Below are positions 1-13,200 of a stretch of DNA of 64,000 bases, piece by piece. The stretch's first letter is position 1. Each line of letters starts with the position of its first letter. Both the position numbers and the translations under genes were made by a program. The stretch is taken from positions 43,501 to 107,500 of the forward strand of contig JAWDGP010006885.1 of the NCBI GenBank assembly GCA_033675545.1, read 5' to 3'. This stretch comes from Elysia crispata (lineage: Eukaryota > Mollusca > Gastropoda > Plakobranchidae). The notes beneath the pieces were generated by a model. The model did no database searches, was not told the DNA's origin, and was given only the letters and a program-made list of their open reading frames with translations.

Positions 1-2735
1 CAGCAACCCAGGCTGTGGTAGTTGAGCTCTACTGTGTTCAATTTGTGGTAATATTTTGTTGTTTTGTTTTATCAGTGTACTGTTAATAAAATGACAACAA
101 AATTTTTAAATAAACATGACTGAAAATTTGAGTGTTTTTTAAGAACTGTTCAGTTTTGTTTAAACAATGAATTTTATGTATTTTTTTTATTTTCTAAGAG
201 AGTCCAAAGGTGCCTTCAATCCCAGAAGTAGGCGAAATTGTCTATAATTTTACCCTCTGTAGAAAAAATGCCACATCACTAAGCATTTGCTGTTTATATA
301 TGTTATGTGTATAATTAGTTAATTTCGTGAGGTTATATCTCAGTTTCATACAGATGATGAGAAACACATGGACACAAAGACTAGAGGTTGCGTGATTTAA
401 CAATTTCTAGGCTCTAATAGCTTTCAGATATGACTATACATTCGTAACTGACACTGCCTGAGTTTTATGATGCAGCCACTACCATCAGTCAGAGAGGCAC
501 ACTGCAAAAGGGTACCAGCAACTGGTAGACAAAACTCCAGGAAGTAACCCAGTCGAAATACACTTAAATAACTAACGTAAATGTCAAGCCTATGAAGGGA
601 GGTTCGTGTTGGGATATATTTTCGTTTTGTCTCACACTCAGTCACAGTGAACAAGCTAAAAGATAGAATATCATTCCGGGTAATAAAACAAGTCCAGGTA
701 AGTGGCTCTGCTTCAGGGTGCCTAACTACTACTATAAGGCTTCCAATGACTGAACCAATCTGCCATTATCAAAATAAATTACCTTGTTTTGATAAATATG
801 ACTCAAGAAAGCAACAGATGTAGCCTACATAATTATATTAGTACACACGCAATATAATTTGTATATAGATTCAAAGTGCTAAGGTACTAAAAATATATTT
901 GAACTTTGATATTTTTGCTTTAGCTTAGAAGTTAGTCTTTTAACTGGTCTAACTAGAATCCAGAGATATAGGGGCTTAAATTTAAAAGCCTCCTAATTTA
1001 TGACAGGATATTTGCTGTAAAACTAAAAGCATAAAGTGGTGCTGCCGCAAAAGTAAAGACAAAGTAGAAAATGTAGTGTTGACAAGAGCATGAAATCTTT
1101 GACAGCAGGAAGATGATGAGGGTGAAACTAGAAAATTGTAATGCAGGAAAAATAAAGTGTTTCCGCTACTTCTGTCTCATGTAATTAATTGCAGGGAACT
1201 AGCAATGGTTGTGCTGGACACTAAACTTGTCAATACACCACAAAGAATTCCCTTAAAAGTTAAATTGTAACAGATCCAAACAAAGCAGCCATCATTGGAT
1301 TTCTTTACCATTTTTCCTTTTTAAAACAATTTCTGAATATATTAACTGCAGACAAGTTTCATGCTATGAAATCTCACATTTCGAGAGTAAAATTTAACCT
1401 GGCCAATTTTCAGTTTTTTTTTTCATTTTAAAGAAGATTTGCATGTAAAGGCCTTTAGAATTGTAATAACCAGATCAGGTCCTGTAGCTTACTCACTTGA
1501 TAAGGTCCTGACTAAATATAGAATCACACCACAAGTTGAAGTATATCATGATAGATCTTTTGTAGGCAACTAATACCAATAATAATCATCTTCAGAACTT
1601 TACAAAGATCTCACTCAAGAGATAGTTACACAGATACAAGCATGCACAAACAACCCACTTCTTGTAGACAAAGTTTGCCAAGTCAAACTGCTTTTGGAAC
1701 ATCTGAATAATGCATTCAGTTGGGTTCATCTAGCAATTTCATACAAAATATATCACAGAAGACTGAATCCAAGATATTAAAATTTAACGAACAACTACAT
1801 ATTACATGGTGCTTTACAGAAAGTTGTTTCCAAAACAACATGCTGTTTAGAATGTCAGTGTCACTGAACTTGCACATAAAGAATACACAATAGGCTAGGG
1901 CTATGTTTATGAAGAGAACAAGGCAAGGAGAGCAACCATAGTATCCAACCATTTCTTATGTAAAAATTTTAGAGGAGGAATAATTAACGACACTCAGAAG
2001 TTGAACCACATAATGACAGCACATTTACTGATTTAGTCAACATTTTCTCTATGTTGGCACTGTGATACCAAACAACTAGTCATTGATTACATTATGATAT
2101 ACACAATCTAATCATGAATTATTGCTGCAATAATTAGTTCTCCTTAAATCTTATTCTGATATGCCCAGATGTAGCATTATAATACAGCAAAAAGTCTACT
2201 TATTCTTGCAAGGCTTAATTGAAAAGCCACTGCAAGTCTCCCCATAGGTGCCATTTCGCTGCATTTTATTAAGTTGTTTATAAATACTTCTTCTTTCTTT
2301 ACTGAAAATTTCACTATGGTTTTCTGGATTGAATTTTTAATTACACCTCACTAAAATTACTTATTAAATCTTAAAAGAAGAAAAAAGGCGTATTTATAAA
2401 ATAAACTGTAATTAAAGCTGTTTTTAACGTATCTACTTCATTTTCCTGTCATTTTTGTTGCCCGTATTTGATTTACAATGTTATAAAATTAGCTTAGAAA
2501 GTGTCCAAAAATCACAAATTAATTGCACTGCCAGCCCTACAAGGAAGTCATGCGAGCCACCTCCCCTGGTGGCAAAGAAAGGTCTGAGGTTATTTTGTAC
2601 AATGTAGATAATAAATCAAATTTAAAGAGGTTATAGAAATCTTGAAGAATATAACAAGGAAAAAACAAAACAATACAAACGTTAAATATAACACCATATC
2701 CATTCTATATCAAACAAAAACAGAGACATATTTTA
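1..2735. other. Intergenic DNA downstream of RPL26, no gene recognised
   Basis: AT-rich sequence with only short open frames and no recognisable protein motif, tRNA or mobile-element terminus. It lies beyond the RPL26 poly(A) signal. It may include the distal part of another gene outside the window; nothing seen here shows that. Confidence 0.4.
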
Positions 2736-2751
2736 TAATTAACACTAGCAT

Positions 2752-2757
2752 TTTATT
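2752..2757 (-). terminator. RPL26 poly(A) signal AATAAA
   Basis: The plus strand reads TTTATT, so minus reads AATAAA, about 20 bases after the RPL26 stop at 2777-2779. Such a short 3' UTR is typical of ribosomal-protein mRNAs. Cleavage is expected near 2735. Confidence 0.75.
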
Positions 2758-2776
2758 CACTTTCATGTATGCAAAA

Positions 2777-5700
2777 CTAGCTCTCCATGGTCTCTTCTGT
2801 GTATTTGCCCTTGTCAGCCATTGCCCTGACTCTACTTTGAGCCTTACGTTCCAGGATTTTCTTGCGGTCCTTGTCAAGCTTCAACTTGACAATGACAGTC
2901 TGGAAGGGAGGCAAATAGCATTTATAAATTTTTTAAAAATTACATCAATTTTTGCTAATTTCACTGAAAGCACTGATAAAATCTGCCATACAGCTGTTAG
3001 TGTAGAAATAAATAAGCCAGGAGTAAGTATAAAAGGAATAATACAAATAATAAAAACAGGGATGAGAACTGGACACAGTTTTTTACTGAACTTTTTAAAA
3101 TCAGTCACTGCTAGCAGCCTAGGCAAGAACATTCCCCCCCCTCCCCCCTCTAAATTAAAACTAAACTGGATTGTCCAAAGAGCCATAATTGTAGAGCATT
3201 TTTTTTTTTCTGATTTAGCTCACTTTTTTTTTTCCGTGCTCAGACTAAGATGTTGAATGACCTGTTGTAGCTCATCTACTAGTGATGGGACTATCGGCAC
3301 GGATCGGTACCCCACTTGCGGCACACAGTGACACCCACGGCACACCAAGTAGATGCACGGTACGTGGTACTGTGCCGTGCCGTGGGATCCGTGCTAGCTT
3401 CTCATTGTCACATGCGTACTGTCGGTTTTGAACTGATTCTGTGCAGACAAGTAGTTTGTTTGTGATAGAACTTTCCGGCTTTCCCGCCATACATCAGTCA
3501 GCACAATCTCTAACTGTGTGTATTTGTGTGCGTGTGTGTGTGGGGGGGGAGGGTGTCAGCGCTGCGCAAGGGAAAATTAGGGGAGGGGAATGATAACAAA
3601 AAAGATCTAAAAAAAAACAAAACAAAACAGACACTCTTCACAGTAAAAGACCGCAATCTTTGAGAGATTTGTATTAGGCCTATAGTGTTAATCAATGCAC
3701 ACTATACAGTATACACTACACCGGTTTTTTCATTCTTCTCTGCTCTGATTAGAATCATCCTCTCCTTTTTTGCTTTGTCTTTGTCTTCATTTTATTACAC
3801 TGCTGTTTTTATGACTTATTGCGCTTTAAAATAACGAGTTTATACTTAATGAAATTTAGTTCTGCTTACTAAACAATCATTTTCCTTTTGTTGCATTTTT
3901 GTTAAATGAGCTAAATCTGATTGCTGCTGGTCTTTATTTTTTGTTTGAAGTATTATACTCAGGCCTAATAAATTTCAGTTGCAACAGCACGCTCAGAAGC
4001 TTGTCATAAATCATGCAATCATAGCTTATCATCTTAGTCTTCTGTCCCTTTAATATTAATTGAATGATAATGCATGCCTATATACAGATAAAACTTTAAT
4101 TATGTCCAGACAAACTGAGATAATAAAAAGTCAATGAGAAGCAAAAAGAAACGAAAAAAAAAGAAAATGACAAAATAGAATAAAACAAAACAAGAACGAA
4201 TAAAAAATAATCTTGACTGACGACTGGGCGCCTCGCGCTGGCGCTCCGCCTTGACGCGCCCAAACCCGCTCATTGAGTCACTGGCCAGTTTTTTCCCCCC
4301 CTAAGGAATTATTTTTTACACAATGCAGCCAAGGTCTAATCTATATTTTTAGATATGACCGACACTAAGCCAAAAGATGTGTGTCATACTGTAGACTATG
4401 GACACGCGCATGTGGGTGTATCTGTGTGTGTGCGTTTACAAAGGTGCCGGAAAGTGTTAGGGTGTGCCATTTCAGCTGCAACTCGATGACTCGAGAGCAG
4501 TCGCCTGCATTCAGTGCCAAGTCCCTAGATTTAACTTTAGGCTCTTGAATCGGGGGCGTAGCGTGCCGCGGATCGGGGTGTGCTGTGCCTCCCACAGATC
4601 TGGATGTGCCGTGCCCGTGGTACTCTTCACCTTGGGTCCCCATACTCGACGGGTAGTAAAAAATCGGGTAGACCCCAGCTCTATCATCTACAGTGTCCCC
4701 CATATGTTAGTTGTTAATATTTTCTGTATTTCATTGGCTCAACTGAGGCGCCATAAAAGCTTACTCATATCAGAGTATGCATAAAGGCCGATATTCTGGC
4801 TTATATATCGAGTGCTATTCTCCTTATCTTCATCTTTTCATTAAAAAAAAAAACATTTGCGCTGAAACTGGATTGTCCAAAGAGCCATAATTGTGGAGCA
4901 TTTTTTTTTCTCTCTGATTTAGCTCACTTTTTTTTTTTTTCGTGCTCAGACTAAGATGTTGAATGACCTGTTGTAGCTCATCTACAGTGTCCCCCATATG
5001 TTAGTTGTTAATATTTTCTGTATTTCATCGGCTCAACTGAGGCACCATAAAAGCTTACTCATATCAGAGTATGCATAAAGGCCGATATTCTGGCTTACAT
5101 ATCGAGCGCTATTCTCCTTATCTTCACCTTTTCATTAAAAAAAAACATTTGAGCTGAATATGATAAATATCAATTAGGTTTATAACGTCTCATTAGGCCC
5201 CACCTGGCAGTGTAAAAAAAAAATTAAAAAAAAAAAAAAAAAAACAGTCTAACATTTAGATCTAGACATAATTATTTGCCTAGGAGAGAAAATCACCAAC
5301 TTTTTTTTCTGCTATAATAATAGTCTCAAGTGAAGGCCGGTTTTGATTATCTATTTCGATCTAGATCTAGCTCTATCGGTTATTAGCATCTCTCAATTGA
5401 TCTAAATACTCTACAAGATTTAGAATGTATCTTGACCAAATGAAACTGCCTAGTTGCATTAACTACCGTCAGATGAGGAAATCTGAATGATTCTTTGTTG
5501 GACATAACAGCGAGCTCTGGGTGTGAAGATGGAGAGAACAATGTTTTTTGGATGAATGTGCGAAAGTAAACAAATAAAACAGGATGAGACCAATATCTTG
5601 GATGGTTTCAACTATAATACAAATCTCGATATTGAAATTGAAAATATAAATAATAAACAAAAAATACACAATATTTATAAATAAATATTGCCCAGTTTTA

Positions 5701-8700
5701 TGCCTTAGCATAGGTTGATACTCGATGACCGAAAAATATCCTTCTCGTAGAATATATTTTAACTATTTTTTTTTCTTCGAAACAAAAACCAAAATAACTG
5801 ATTATAAATGTTTATGTTGGGTCAGTCTAAATGCTGAAACAAAGCGAAAAAATCCAGAATTTTGAAGGTAAATCTGGGTGTCCGAGATACAACAACAAAT
5901 CTAGGAGTTTCCCGGATTTTGCAAGACCATAGGCACCTCTGCTAATGACTATGAACAAGGCAAACCAACTGCTAAAGAAGGAAAGTGAAAATTTGAAGGT
6001 AGGAGATAAAGTTTGCTTCACTCTAACCACCCAATGCTTGCTGATGCAGTAATAAAGAATCCGTCATGTCTTGCTGTTTCTATCTCAAAAACTTTCCTAG
6101 TGTTCAAAGGTCTGAGAAAAGCACAAACTGTTACAAGTACCTTTGGAAATTAACTTTTTAATGCACCATGTGTTCCTTGAAATTAGACAAACCATGTCCA
6201 TGTCAGTTATCAAGTGACAATTTCTCCAAAAAGTCTTGTTCAATGAAAGATAAAAAGTTTCTCATGATAATTTTATTTTCTTGCTAATTTGTGCTTTCCA
6301 GTTAATGTTTTGTATTTAATAAATCATGATTGGACAGAAAATATGCACTTTGTGGTACCTTCTATTTGCCAAGATAGTTGCCCTAAAATTTTCCCACGAT
6401 TTGCAGTGATCATAATGAGGAAAAGTCAAAAAGGAGGAAAATACACTGTAAGAAGTGCCAAACCCGCAATAGAAATCTTGCGAGATCCTACCACATACAC
6501 ACAAATTAATAAAAGGGAAGCATGATTAACTTTTTTTAAAATCCTGCAATTAACATACCTTTGAATGGAGAAAAACAAGCTTCATGGGCTTGGATGAGGG
6601 TTTAGAGGAATTTTTACTTTTGATTCAACAATTCCTGTTTTAAAAAAAGTCAGAAACACCATATGTAAGCTTATAGGCAGCTGAGGGAAACACTAGAGAG
6701 GGCTTATGGATCTGGTGCACATTCTTTCAAGAGTTCTACAAGTTTTGGAGCTAGTGTGAATGACAGGTTATTCTCTGCCATGAAGGTGAGTATCATGCGT
6801 TCTATATTTGCAGTGCGATCAACAAGGGGGATGAGTTTGGGGGTAGGAGGTGGATCGAGATCTTTAGCAGGATTGAGCTGTTTGAGTGGTGGTGGAGGTG
6901 ACTTAAACAGGGGAAAATGATCAGGAGGAGCATTTTTCTGGGAAAACTGGGTCCCAAGAGCATAATTACATTGTCTATGATCAACCTCACTGGCATGTTT
7001 TCCAGATTTAAGGTGATCTATGAAAGCAACACGACCTTTACAGCCATAGTTAATTACATCATTACAGTATTTGCACAAACTTTACCTGGAATGTCCACTT
7101 TAACAATTGAATCACCAACACAAATTGTTACAATGTCACCTTTCTTAGATTTGATGGTTAAACTATCCTCTAACCACATGAATATAAATTTGTTCTTGAT
7201 TTTTTAATCTAATTTTTTTATTCTCACAATGTCCGATTTTGTCAGCTCCTTCATGATGAAATTATGAATACTCTAGATATAGATTTAGCACAGACTAGAA
7301 ATCTCCAGATTCTAGACTAGATAAATATATAAACAGCTCAAGTAAGAGGCAATTAAAAATGGCGCTAATCCATCGAGGCGAAGACTGAAGAGGTTAAACA
7401 AAGGCTTACGCAACGCGCAAGCGCTAAATAAAGACCCACGCTAACATTGCAGTTTCGGCACTGACAATGATGGAAGCTTCGTGAAATTCCACTATCAAAC
7501 ACGGGTTGGGTCGACCGCTGCATCGTATTGTTGATAGATGGAGGAAAAATTCCTAAAAACAAGGCAATCGCGGAAAAGAAGGAAAAAAGAGGGAAAAAGT
7601 AAGGAGGATTGATAATTGCGGATTTCCGCAGAAGATTATGATCACTGGATTTGTATATTGCTGTTTAAAAAATAAAATTTCAAATGAGAATAAACAATGA
7701 AAACTACATTTCACCTTTGAGGGATGAATGCCAACATGCACTGTTGCACCATTTGCCTTTTCTCTGTTGATACGCTCAATGTAAACAACAAATTTCTTTC
7801 TGTATACTTGGACAACCTTTCCCATAGCTTGCCCCTTGTAGTGGCCACGGACAACCTAATGTAAAAAGAAAAAAAAAAAGTGACTGAAAGTAAACCATGT
7901 AAATCAGATTAAACGACTACTATAAATCCCAGAAATTAAAGTTTCGTGGTCTGAAGCCTCCTAATGAGCAAGAAAAAAAAACCCATATTTTTCAAAATCT
8001 ATACATTAGTCTCTCAACAGTCACAGGAACAAAAAACATTAAAAAAAAGCTTGCGCAATGTTTTTACATATTTAACATGACACCCAATTGTTAATATTTT
8101 GAGAAATGTTATTCAGATTTAAGAATTGTTTACTTTAGCTTTAATTTCTTAAGTGAAAGTGTCTATGTGTTTGAAAAAAAAACATACAAACATGACTAAT
8201 TTCAAGACTTTACCAAAGTGTGCAAAATATATTGAACGATTTTAACTACAGTTTACTGATTGACCTAAAGGGAAAGTTTGCAGCATCTTCATATCCCCAA
8301 TCAAAAAGTTTATTTTTATAGTTGGCATCATAAAATTTTGGGTAAATCTTAAGTTTCTGGAGGAAAATAAGGACTACTTATTCAGTACCTCAGAGTCCAA
8401 CTGATGAAGCACAGTTAAACTTTTGATTGTGAAATTATCAGAAATTTGTCAAAGAGTGGAATGACTTAATATTTTAAGAATTGCAAACTGATAAGTAAGA
8501 AATCTATTACTGAATTATATAAAATAAATTTTTAGCTTTTGTTCACAAATGAGAATTGAGTTACTAAACAATGAGTACTAAACAGTTATTTGCATCCTCT
8601 AGTGCAGCCACGTAACACATTACGGAAATCTTAGTATCCATATTTCACTAAGTATCCGTTTTGGATAGGCCAATAATTGGAACATAAATATATATATATG

Positions 8701-8890
8701 AAAAGAAAGAATTAAAGCCTACCTGAACTTCATCATCCTTTCTGATGGGCATACTTCTGACATTATATTTTGCACGCAGTTCTTTTGAAAGGGGAGCACT
8801 CATTATCTTTCTTCTAATGTGGGATGGGGCATTAAAATGCCGTGCCCTGTTCTTTCTGCGGGATCCTGAGACATCCTTGTTGAACTTCAT
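2777..8890 (-). CDS. RPL26: 60S ribosomal protein L26 (uL24), three coding exons
   Basis: Structural protein of the large ribosomal subunit near the exit tunnel. Coding exons on minus: 8723-8890 (56 codons, starts [20 protein letters not shown]), 7715-7855 (47 codons, contains the KOW-type core [20 protein letters not shown]) and 2777-2899 (40 codons plus TAG, contains [15 protein letters not shown]). All junctions are phase 0 with GT-AG borders: donors CAG|GTAGGC and AAG|GTGAAA, acceptors ATTAG|GTTG and TTCCAG|ACT. The product is 143 aa, close to the roughly 145 aa usual for animal L26. Exon 8723-8898 starts 8 bases before the ATG at a CTAG acceptor, so at least one untranslated 5' exon lies further up; I could not place it, though a 5'-TOP exon is expected. 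Oddity: the last intron is about 4.8 kb and full of transposon relics, long for a ribosomal-protein gene. Confidence 0.97.
3163..5158. repeat. Tandem duplication of a ~290-bp segment, first copy split by a hAT element
   Basis: Copy 1 is 3163-3279 plus 4692-4864, and copy 2 is 4865-5158. They match almost base for base, including the GGATTGTCCAAAGAGCCAT start, the GTGTCCCCCATATG middle and the CATTAAAAA-CATTTG end, with a few substitutions and different A/T run lengths. Copy 2 is uninterrupted, so it shows the state of copy 1 before the transposon landed. The block lies in the last RPL26 intron. Confidence 0.9.
3280..4683. mobile_element. Non-autonomous hAT-type DNA transposon (1404 bp), 8-bp target duplication
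   Basis: Flanked by the 8-bp direct repeat TCATCTAC at 3272-3279 and 4684-4691, which is single in the undisturbed copy at 4978-4985. The left end is TAGTGATGGGACTATCGG. The right end, read inward on minus, is TAGAGCTGGGGTCTACCCG, an imperfect terminal inverted repeat fitting the hAT YAGNG rule. GC-rich subterminal repeats built on GTGCCGTGCC(C)GTGG occur near both ends (about 3300-3400 and 4560-4630), as expected for transposase-binding clusters. No transposase-like frame is visible inside, so it would need a helper element. It includes a GC-rich patch at about 4213-4290 and a GT-rich stretch near 3517-3543. Confidence 0.85.
6645..7205 (-). pseudogene. hAT-family transposase pseudogene (zinc-finger N-terminal region)
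   Basis: In RPL26 intron 3. From 7205 downward, minus reads [12 protein letters not shown], then after a one-base frameshift near 7085 a BED/C2H2-like finger: [11 protein letters not shown], then HLKSGKH. A Pro-rich linker and an [22 protein letters not shown] segment follow. An in-frame TAA comes right after PDP, then ALSSVSLS, and after a second frameshift [10 protein letters not shown]. This order (finger, linker, 'F..ENNL', 'PD..AL..(V/I)SLS..A.YKLTYG') is that of the N-terminal third of hAT-like transposases or their domesticated ZBED-like relatives. The DDE and dimerisation regions were not found. The frameshifts and stop make it non-functional. It is not part of the 1404-bp hAT at 3280-4683, though both lie in this intron. 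Confidence 0.6.
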
Positions 8891-8898
8891 TTTGAGTC

Positions 8899-11700
8899 CT
8901 AGAAAAACAAAGAAAAGGTCACTTGACAGAAAATCAAAAGTAAGATGTCTCAATTGCTCTTGTGTATAAACTTTTAGTCTATACCCAATGCTGCAGGTTT
9001 ATTAAATGAAAGAAACAGCAACTAGGAAATTCACTGGGTTTTTTTTTTTTGTTGATTTTTTTCAAATCTGTTTTCGACGAAACTTGAAGCTTTAGGAAAG
9101 AAACCAATCCATTTATAACCCCCTTTTTGCTGTAAGTGTGGAAAAAAATTTTTCTTTGTAAACATGTCTTTGGTGGTAAAGGTCTAAATACCTGGTTTTT
9201 TTTAAATATAGGATTGAGAAGAGATTTTTTTATAAGTGCTACTATCCTCATTTAAAGCTGTCACATGTCAGGAGTGCATGAGGGAGGAGGTTAACGGAAG
9301 GCAAAATCATAAACTACACCCTCACAAAAAAAACAATTTGCAGCTCTCAAAGTCAAAGTATAAAATAATTTTTTGGGCAAAGTTCCTTTTAATGTGCCCT
9401 TGGGAGATTTAATAATACTAATGAGGCTGCCTGAGGCTGCAACCGCAATTTCTTAAATTACCACAGGGATCTTTTGTTTTAGTTTGTTACTATCAAACAA
9501 AAAAAGGACATTGCTTAAGCTTTAGTTGTATTGAGAGTTTCTGTTAACTACCAAAACCATAATCTAACAAGATTGGCTAAAAGGTAGACTTTCCAAAATT
9601 TTTCTAAAATGTATGATGGATCTTTATGCTGGGAAAAAATCTATAGAGTGAAGCTTTAGCAAGATAATTTATATCTGTTTAGAGTTAAAAAATTTTGAGC
9701 TGAACATTTAAAAGCTTGTAAAAGGCACATTCATAAAGGGCTATTACCTCTTAGTATACCAACCAAGGCAAAATCTGCGTTTTCACCTAACTATTTTTGG
9801 TCCAAATTTGGGCTTGCATATGTGATACATTTAGCGTTTTAACTTCGTTAAAAATAATTCAATTCTCATGAATGACATCTAGATCTAGACTTTTTATAAT
9901 CATTGGTGTCTGAATCAAAACTAATTAAAAAATCAGATTAAATTAATCAATATCTATTCACTTTCTGATTCTCTTTTTGTGCTCCAATCAGCTCAGAGCT
10001 TTTACAGCACTGTGGCCTAATCTCTATAATTACTAAAATCAGCTGTTCACAACAGCAGGCTAGCAACGATATGAACAATTCAAAAGAAAAACTGATAAAA
10101 AGACTAATTCTTCCGTCAATAATAAAAAAAGCATGAAACTAAAAGATAATGTCCACATCAGATAATGGCTTAGAATATGGCTTAGAATATGTTAGCGTGT
10201 GGGTCACACTGTGGCAAGCCGTAAAAACGGTAATTTTACTGTGTGGCAGGCCGGACACTAAGAGTTAATTCTCTTATTTAGTCTTACGAAACAGTGTTAG
10301 AAATAGAATAGGCTAGATAAAAAAGCAGCATGGAATTTTTACCACTTTAGTGTCAAATTTCATTCTAGATCTATTACTTTGTTGATGAAATAAAAAGGTT
10401 GGCTATCAGATCTAGATCTAGATTTAGGTCAGGTCTTTATAAAAGTCATTTTCATGGCAACAATTTAGGATTTGGATCTCCACGCATAAAAACTTTTGAG
10501 TTAGGCTAAATGGGATATTTTAAAACTAAATCAAGATAAGGTCTACACCTTAACTATGCTTTTGTCTAATTTTAACGAAATAATTAATTTGGGGATTTAT
10601 GCCTACAACATTTTAGCTTGGACAATTTCCTTTTAGTTCACAGAAATAAATAAATTTGTGAGCTCACACGCTTCAGCCTTTCTTTTACGACAGAAATGGG
10701 TTCCAATTTATTTCTAAATAGATATATAATATTGCAAACATTAGAAAAACAACTAGAGTCTAGATCTAGATTTAACTTTCAAAGTTTTAGGAGAGTTGGG
10801 TCAGTAACACAAAGTAAACAAAAGATAAGGCTAGGCGATCGCCTTTCAATCTAAAGGTAGTATATTTCTCTAGTAAATGATTAAGATCAAATCAAGAATC
10901 TTGATTATTTGCCAGCTCATATTGTTCTCGAAGGGGATTTGTCACGACATGGATACTTTTTGCATCAAACAGATGGGAACTCTAATAAAACTTGATGGGT
11001 TCTGCTACGAAATATCACATAGACTAGCTATCGTCTCTTCTGACGTTAGTGATATACTGCAACATAAACAACACTATGAGACCATAAAAACCAATGAAAT
11101 GTAACAAATATTGGCTGATATGTAAAATAAAATAGTTAAAGTGTTCAATATTTACTTCGTACGGTACAGATTATTTGAAACGAATTGTTGAAAAGGGGAT
11201 GGATATTCAGTAATGATTTGTACGTACCCCTTATTCTGAGACACAGCGGAAAAAGGAACTACATATGTACTCTTTCGTTTGAAAAGTACGTAATGCTGGT
11301 GGATGTAAACTTCCTTTGGCACAATTGGCTGTGTGTATGGACACTAACAATACGTGTATGTCAATTCGTAACTAGTCATCAATAAAAATGGTCAAAGCTG
11401 ATAAATTTTCGTAAAATTTCAATCCGATTTGTGAACTGCATGCTTAATTTATGAACTTAGGCTATTAAAAAGCTAAAGATATGTGTCTTTATATTAAAAA
11501 TATTTAGATACATTTCCTGCAGTCTTAGGCATTTATGTAAAAGAAGGCTTTAAATTGGTAGATGAACGAAATTTGAGATAACAATTCTACCGGTGTAGAA
11601 CTCATAACGCCCGGTAAAATATAAGAACCACTTGCTTAATTTATGAACTTAAGCTATTTAAAAGCTATAGACATGTAGAAATAAAGGAGGGAAGAAAAAA
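8899..11700. other. Upstream region of RPL26: promoter and untranslated first exon expected but not located
   Basis: The 5' end of the RPL26 transcript must lie here, because the exon ending at 8898 has an upstream acceptor. No first-exon donor is compelling: a GTGAGC site near 10660-10670 and GT sites near 10200-10260 are possible but unsupported. The rest is AT-rich with short AGATCTAGATCT-type motifs at about 9881, 10401-10430 and 10761. An open frame at 10877-11104 (+) has no recognisable family. Confidence 0.3.
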
Positions 11701-11741
11701 GGGGTAGGAGAAATACCGGATACAAATATAATTTTCCTTTC

Positions 11742-11777
11742 TTTCTTTCTTTTTTTTTTTTTTTTTTTTTTTTTTGG
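11742..11777. repeat. Poly(T)/poly(G) run beside the RT relic
   Basis: A TTTC-rich start leads into a long T run ending in a short G run. It could be an old poly(A) tail of a minus-strand retroposon, but no element body was identified next to it. Confidence 0.5.
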
Positions 11778-11930
11778 GGGGGGTGTTATGAAAGATAAGT
11801 AAAATAACGCTAATAAAACCTAACTGCACTGTATTACATGCATGAAATAGGCAACATGTTTGAGATAGATAATGTGAGATGATAATTATATTCGGTCAAT
11901 TTCAATTTAGGAACAAGCAAACATTAAACT

Positions 11931-12284
11931 GGAATCGATTCGTCAAATGCTTTTGATACCATCAACAGACACCTCCTTCTTGATACACGTAAAACTATCA
12001 TGAAAGAAGGCAAACTGCGTATGATTAGATATCTCCTCAGCAACAAAAATCGGTTAATAAAATTGAGAAACGTACCAGAAGCTGAAACATCCAATTCAAA
12101 TATCGGAACACCGCGATGGGACCACCTTAGCCCGGTATTGTTTACCATATGCTTGGAAAATATCAGAAAATTAAAAGAGCCATCACAAACTGCCAATGAT
12201 GGTTTGGAACTTGCTTACGTAAACTTTGGATCAAGTACAACCTTCAACGATGTTAGTGAAAATCAAAAACACAAGGTTTTGTAG
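11931..12284 (+). pseudogene. Reverse-transcriptase palm-domain relic (non-LTR-type)
   Basis: The frame reads DSSNAFDTINRHLL, matching the RT motif 'D.S.AFDTI.R..L', then RMIRYLLSNKNRLIKLR, then SNIGTPRWDHLSPVLFTICLE, matching the motif usually seen as 'S..G.PQGD.LSPVLF...LE'. The next motif should hold the catalytic Y-A-D-D but reads ELAYVNF, so the active site is lost. The PQGD element has also changed to PRWD. The frame ends at TAG 12282-12284. Sequence to about 12740 may be further degraded element DNA. This is a dead fragment; the exact clade (RTE, Jockey, PLE) cannot be settled by eye. Confidence 0.6.
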
Positions 12285-13200
12285 GTGTAAACATCCACGA
12301 CAATACTCGCAAAATACAATACACGACATTTCAAAACAGCGAAAACGAGCACTCGCAGACAGGAAAAAAAAGTAGGTTCTCTCCTCGTTTATAATAAAGA
12401 TATGTGCCGAAGAAATCGATCGTCAAGTGTATCCCTACATAAATATACAGTCTGGATAATAGGAGATGAAATAAAACAACAAACGATGCTTAAATTGTAC
12501 CTCGCCTTAGTGAAATCCTGCTTTTGTAGAGTTGTGGCGCCTGGGCCTTCACAAAATAAGAAAAATGCCCAACAAGTCTCTCTCCATTGAAAAAAAAAGT
12601 GAAGTATGCTTGAAACAGATGGAGACTTTTCGGACACCGGACACATCTTAAGACAAGACTCTAATACACCAGCTATTAAAGCAATGACACGATATTTCGA
12701 ACAAGAAGCCACAATAAGAAATTAAAGGCAGGCCAAAAATACAGTATATTATCCTCCGCCAGTCAGGACCTTTTATTTAATGTGCTATGGTTATTGTTCC
12801 ATATTCACACAGCAAAGGCCTTTAAAATGTGTTCTACACCCGTGAAAGCAGGGTACTGGTCATTGCCTTTGGACACCCAGTGTTACATGAGATTTGGGAG
12901 ATCTACTGAAAAGCAAAATCAGTTTTGAAAAAAAAATCTTCATCGCATAGACTATACACTAGTACTGCTACCTTGAACTCGACGCGTGATACAGCTGGAA
13001 CTCAACGCAGAGCTTGAAACATAGGTGTATAACCTTTGCGTTTACATTTTCAACCAAGCGAGTAGACCGTTTTGAATGGGTGTGTGTTTTACCATACATA
13101 TAATATTGTAATGATTTAAAATGGTACTAACATAGTGAATAAAAGTGCTCAACAATAATGAGCAGGATTAACAATAAGAAAATACTTGGACTAAGGCCTT

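Noticed and set aside
10877-11104. 75-codon plus-strand ORF with a hydrophobic N-terminus
   Set aside because: No family, no homologous motif and no transcript signals; length is within chance for this composition.
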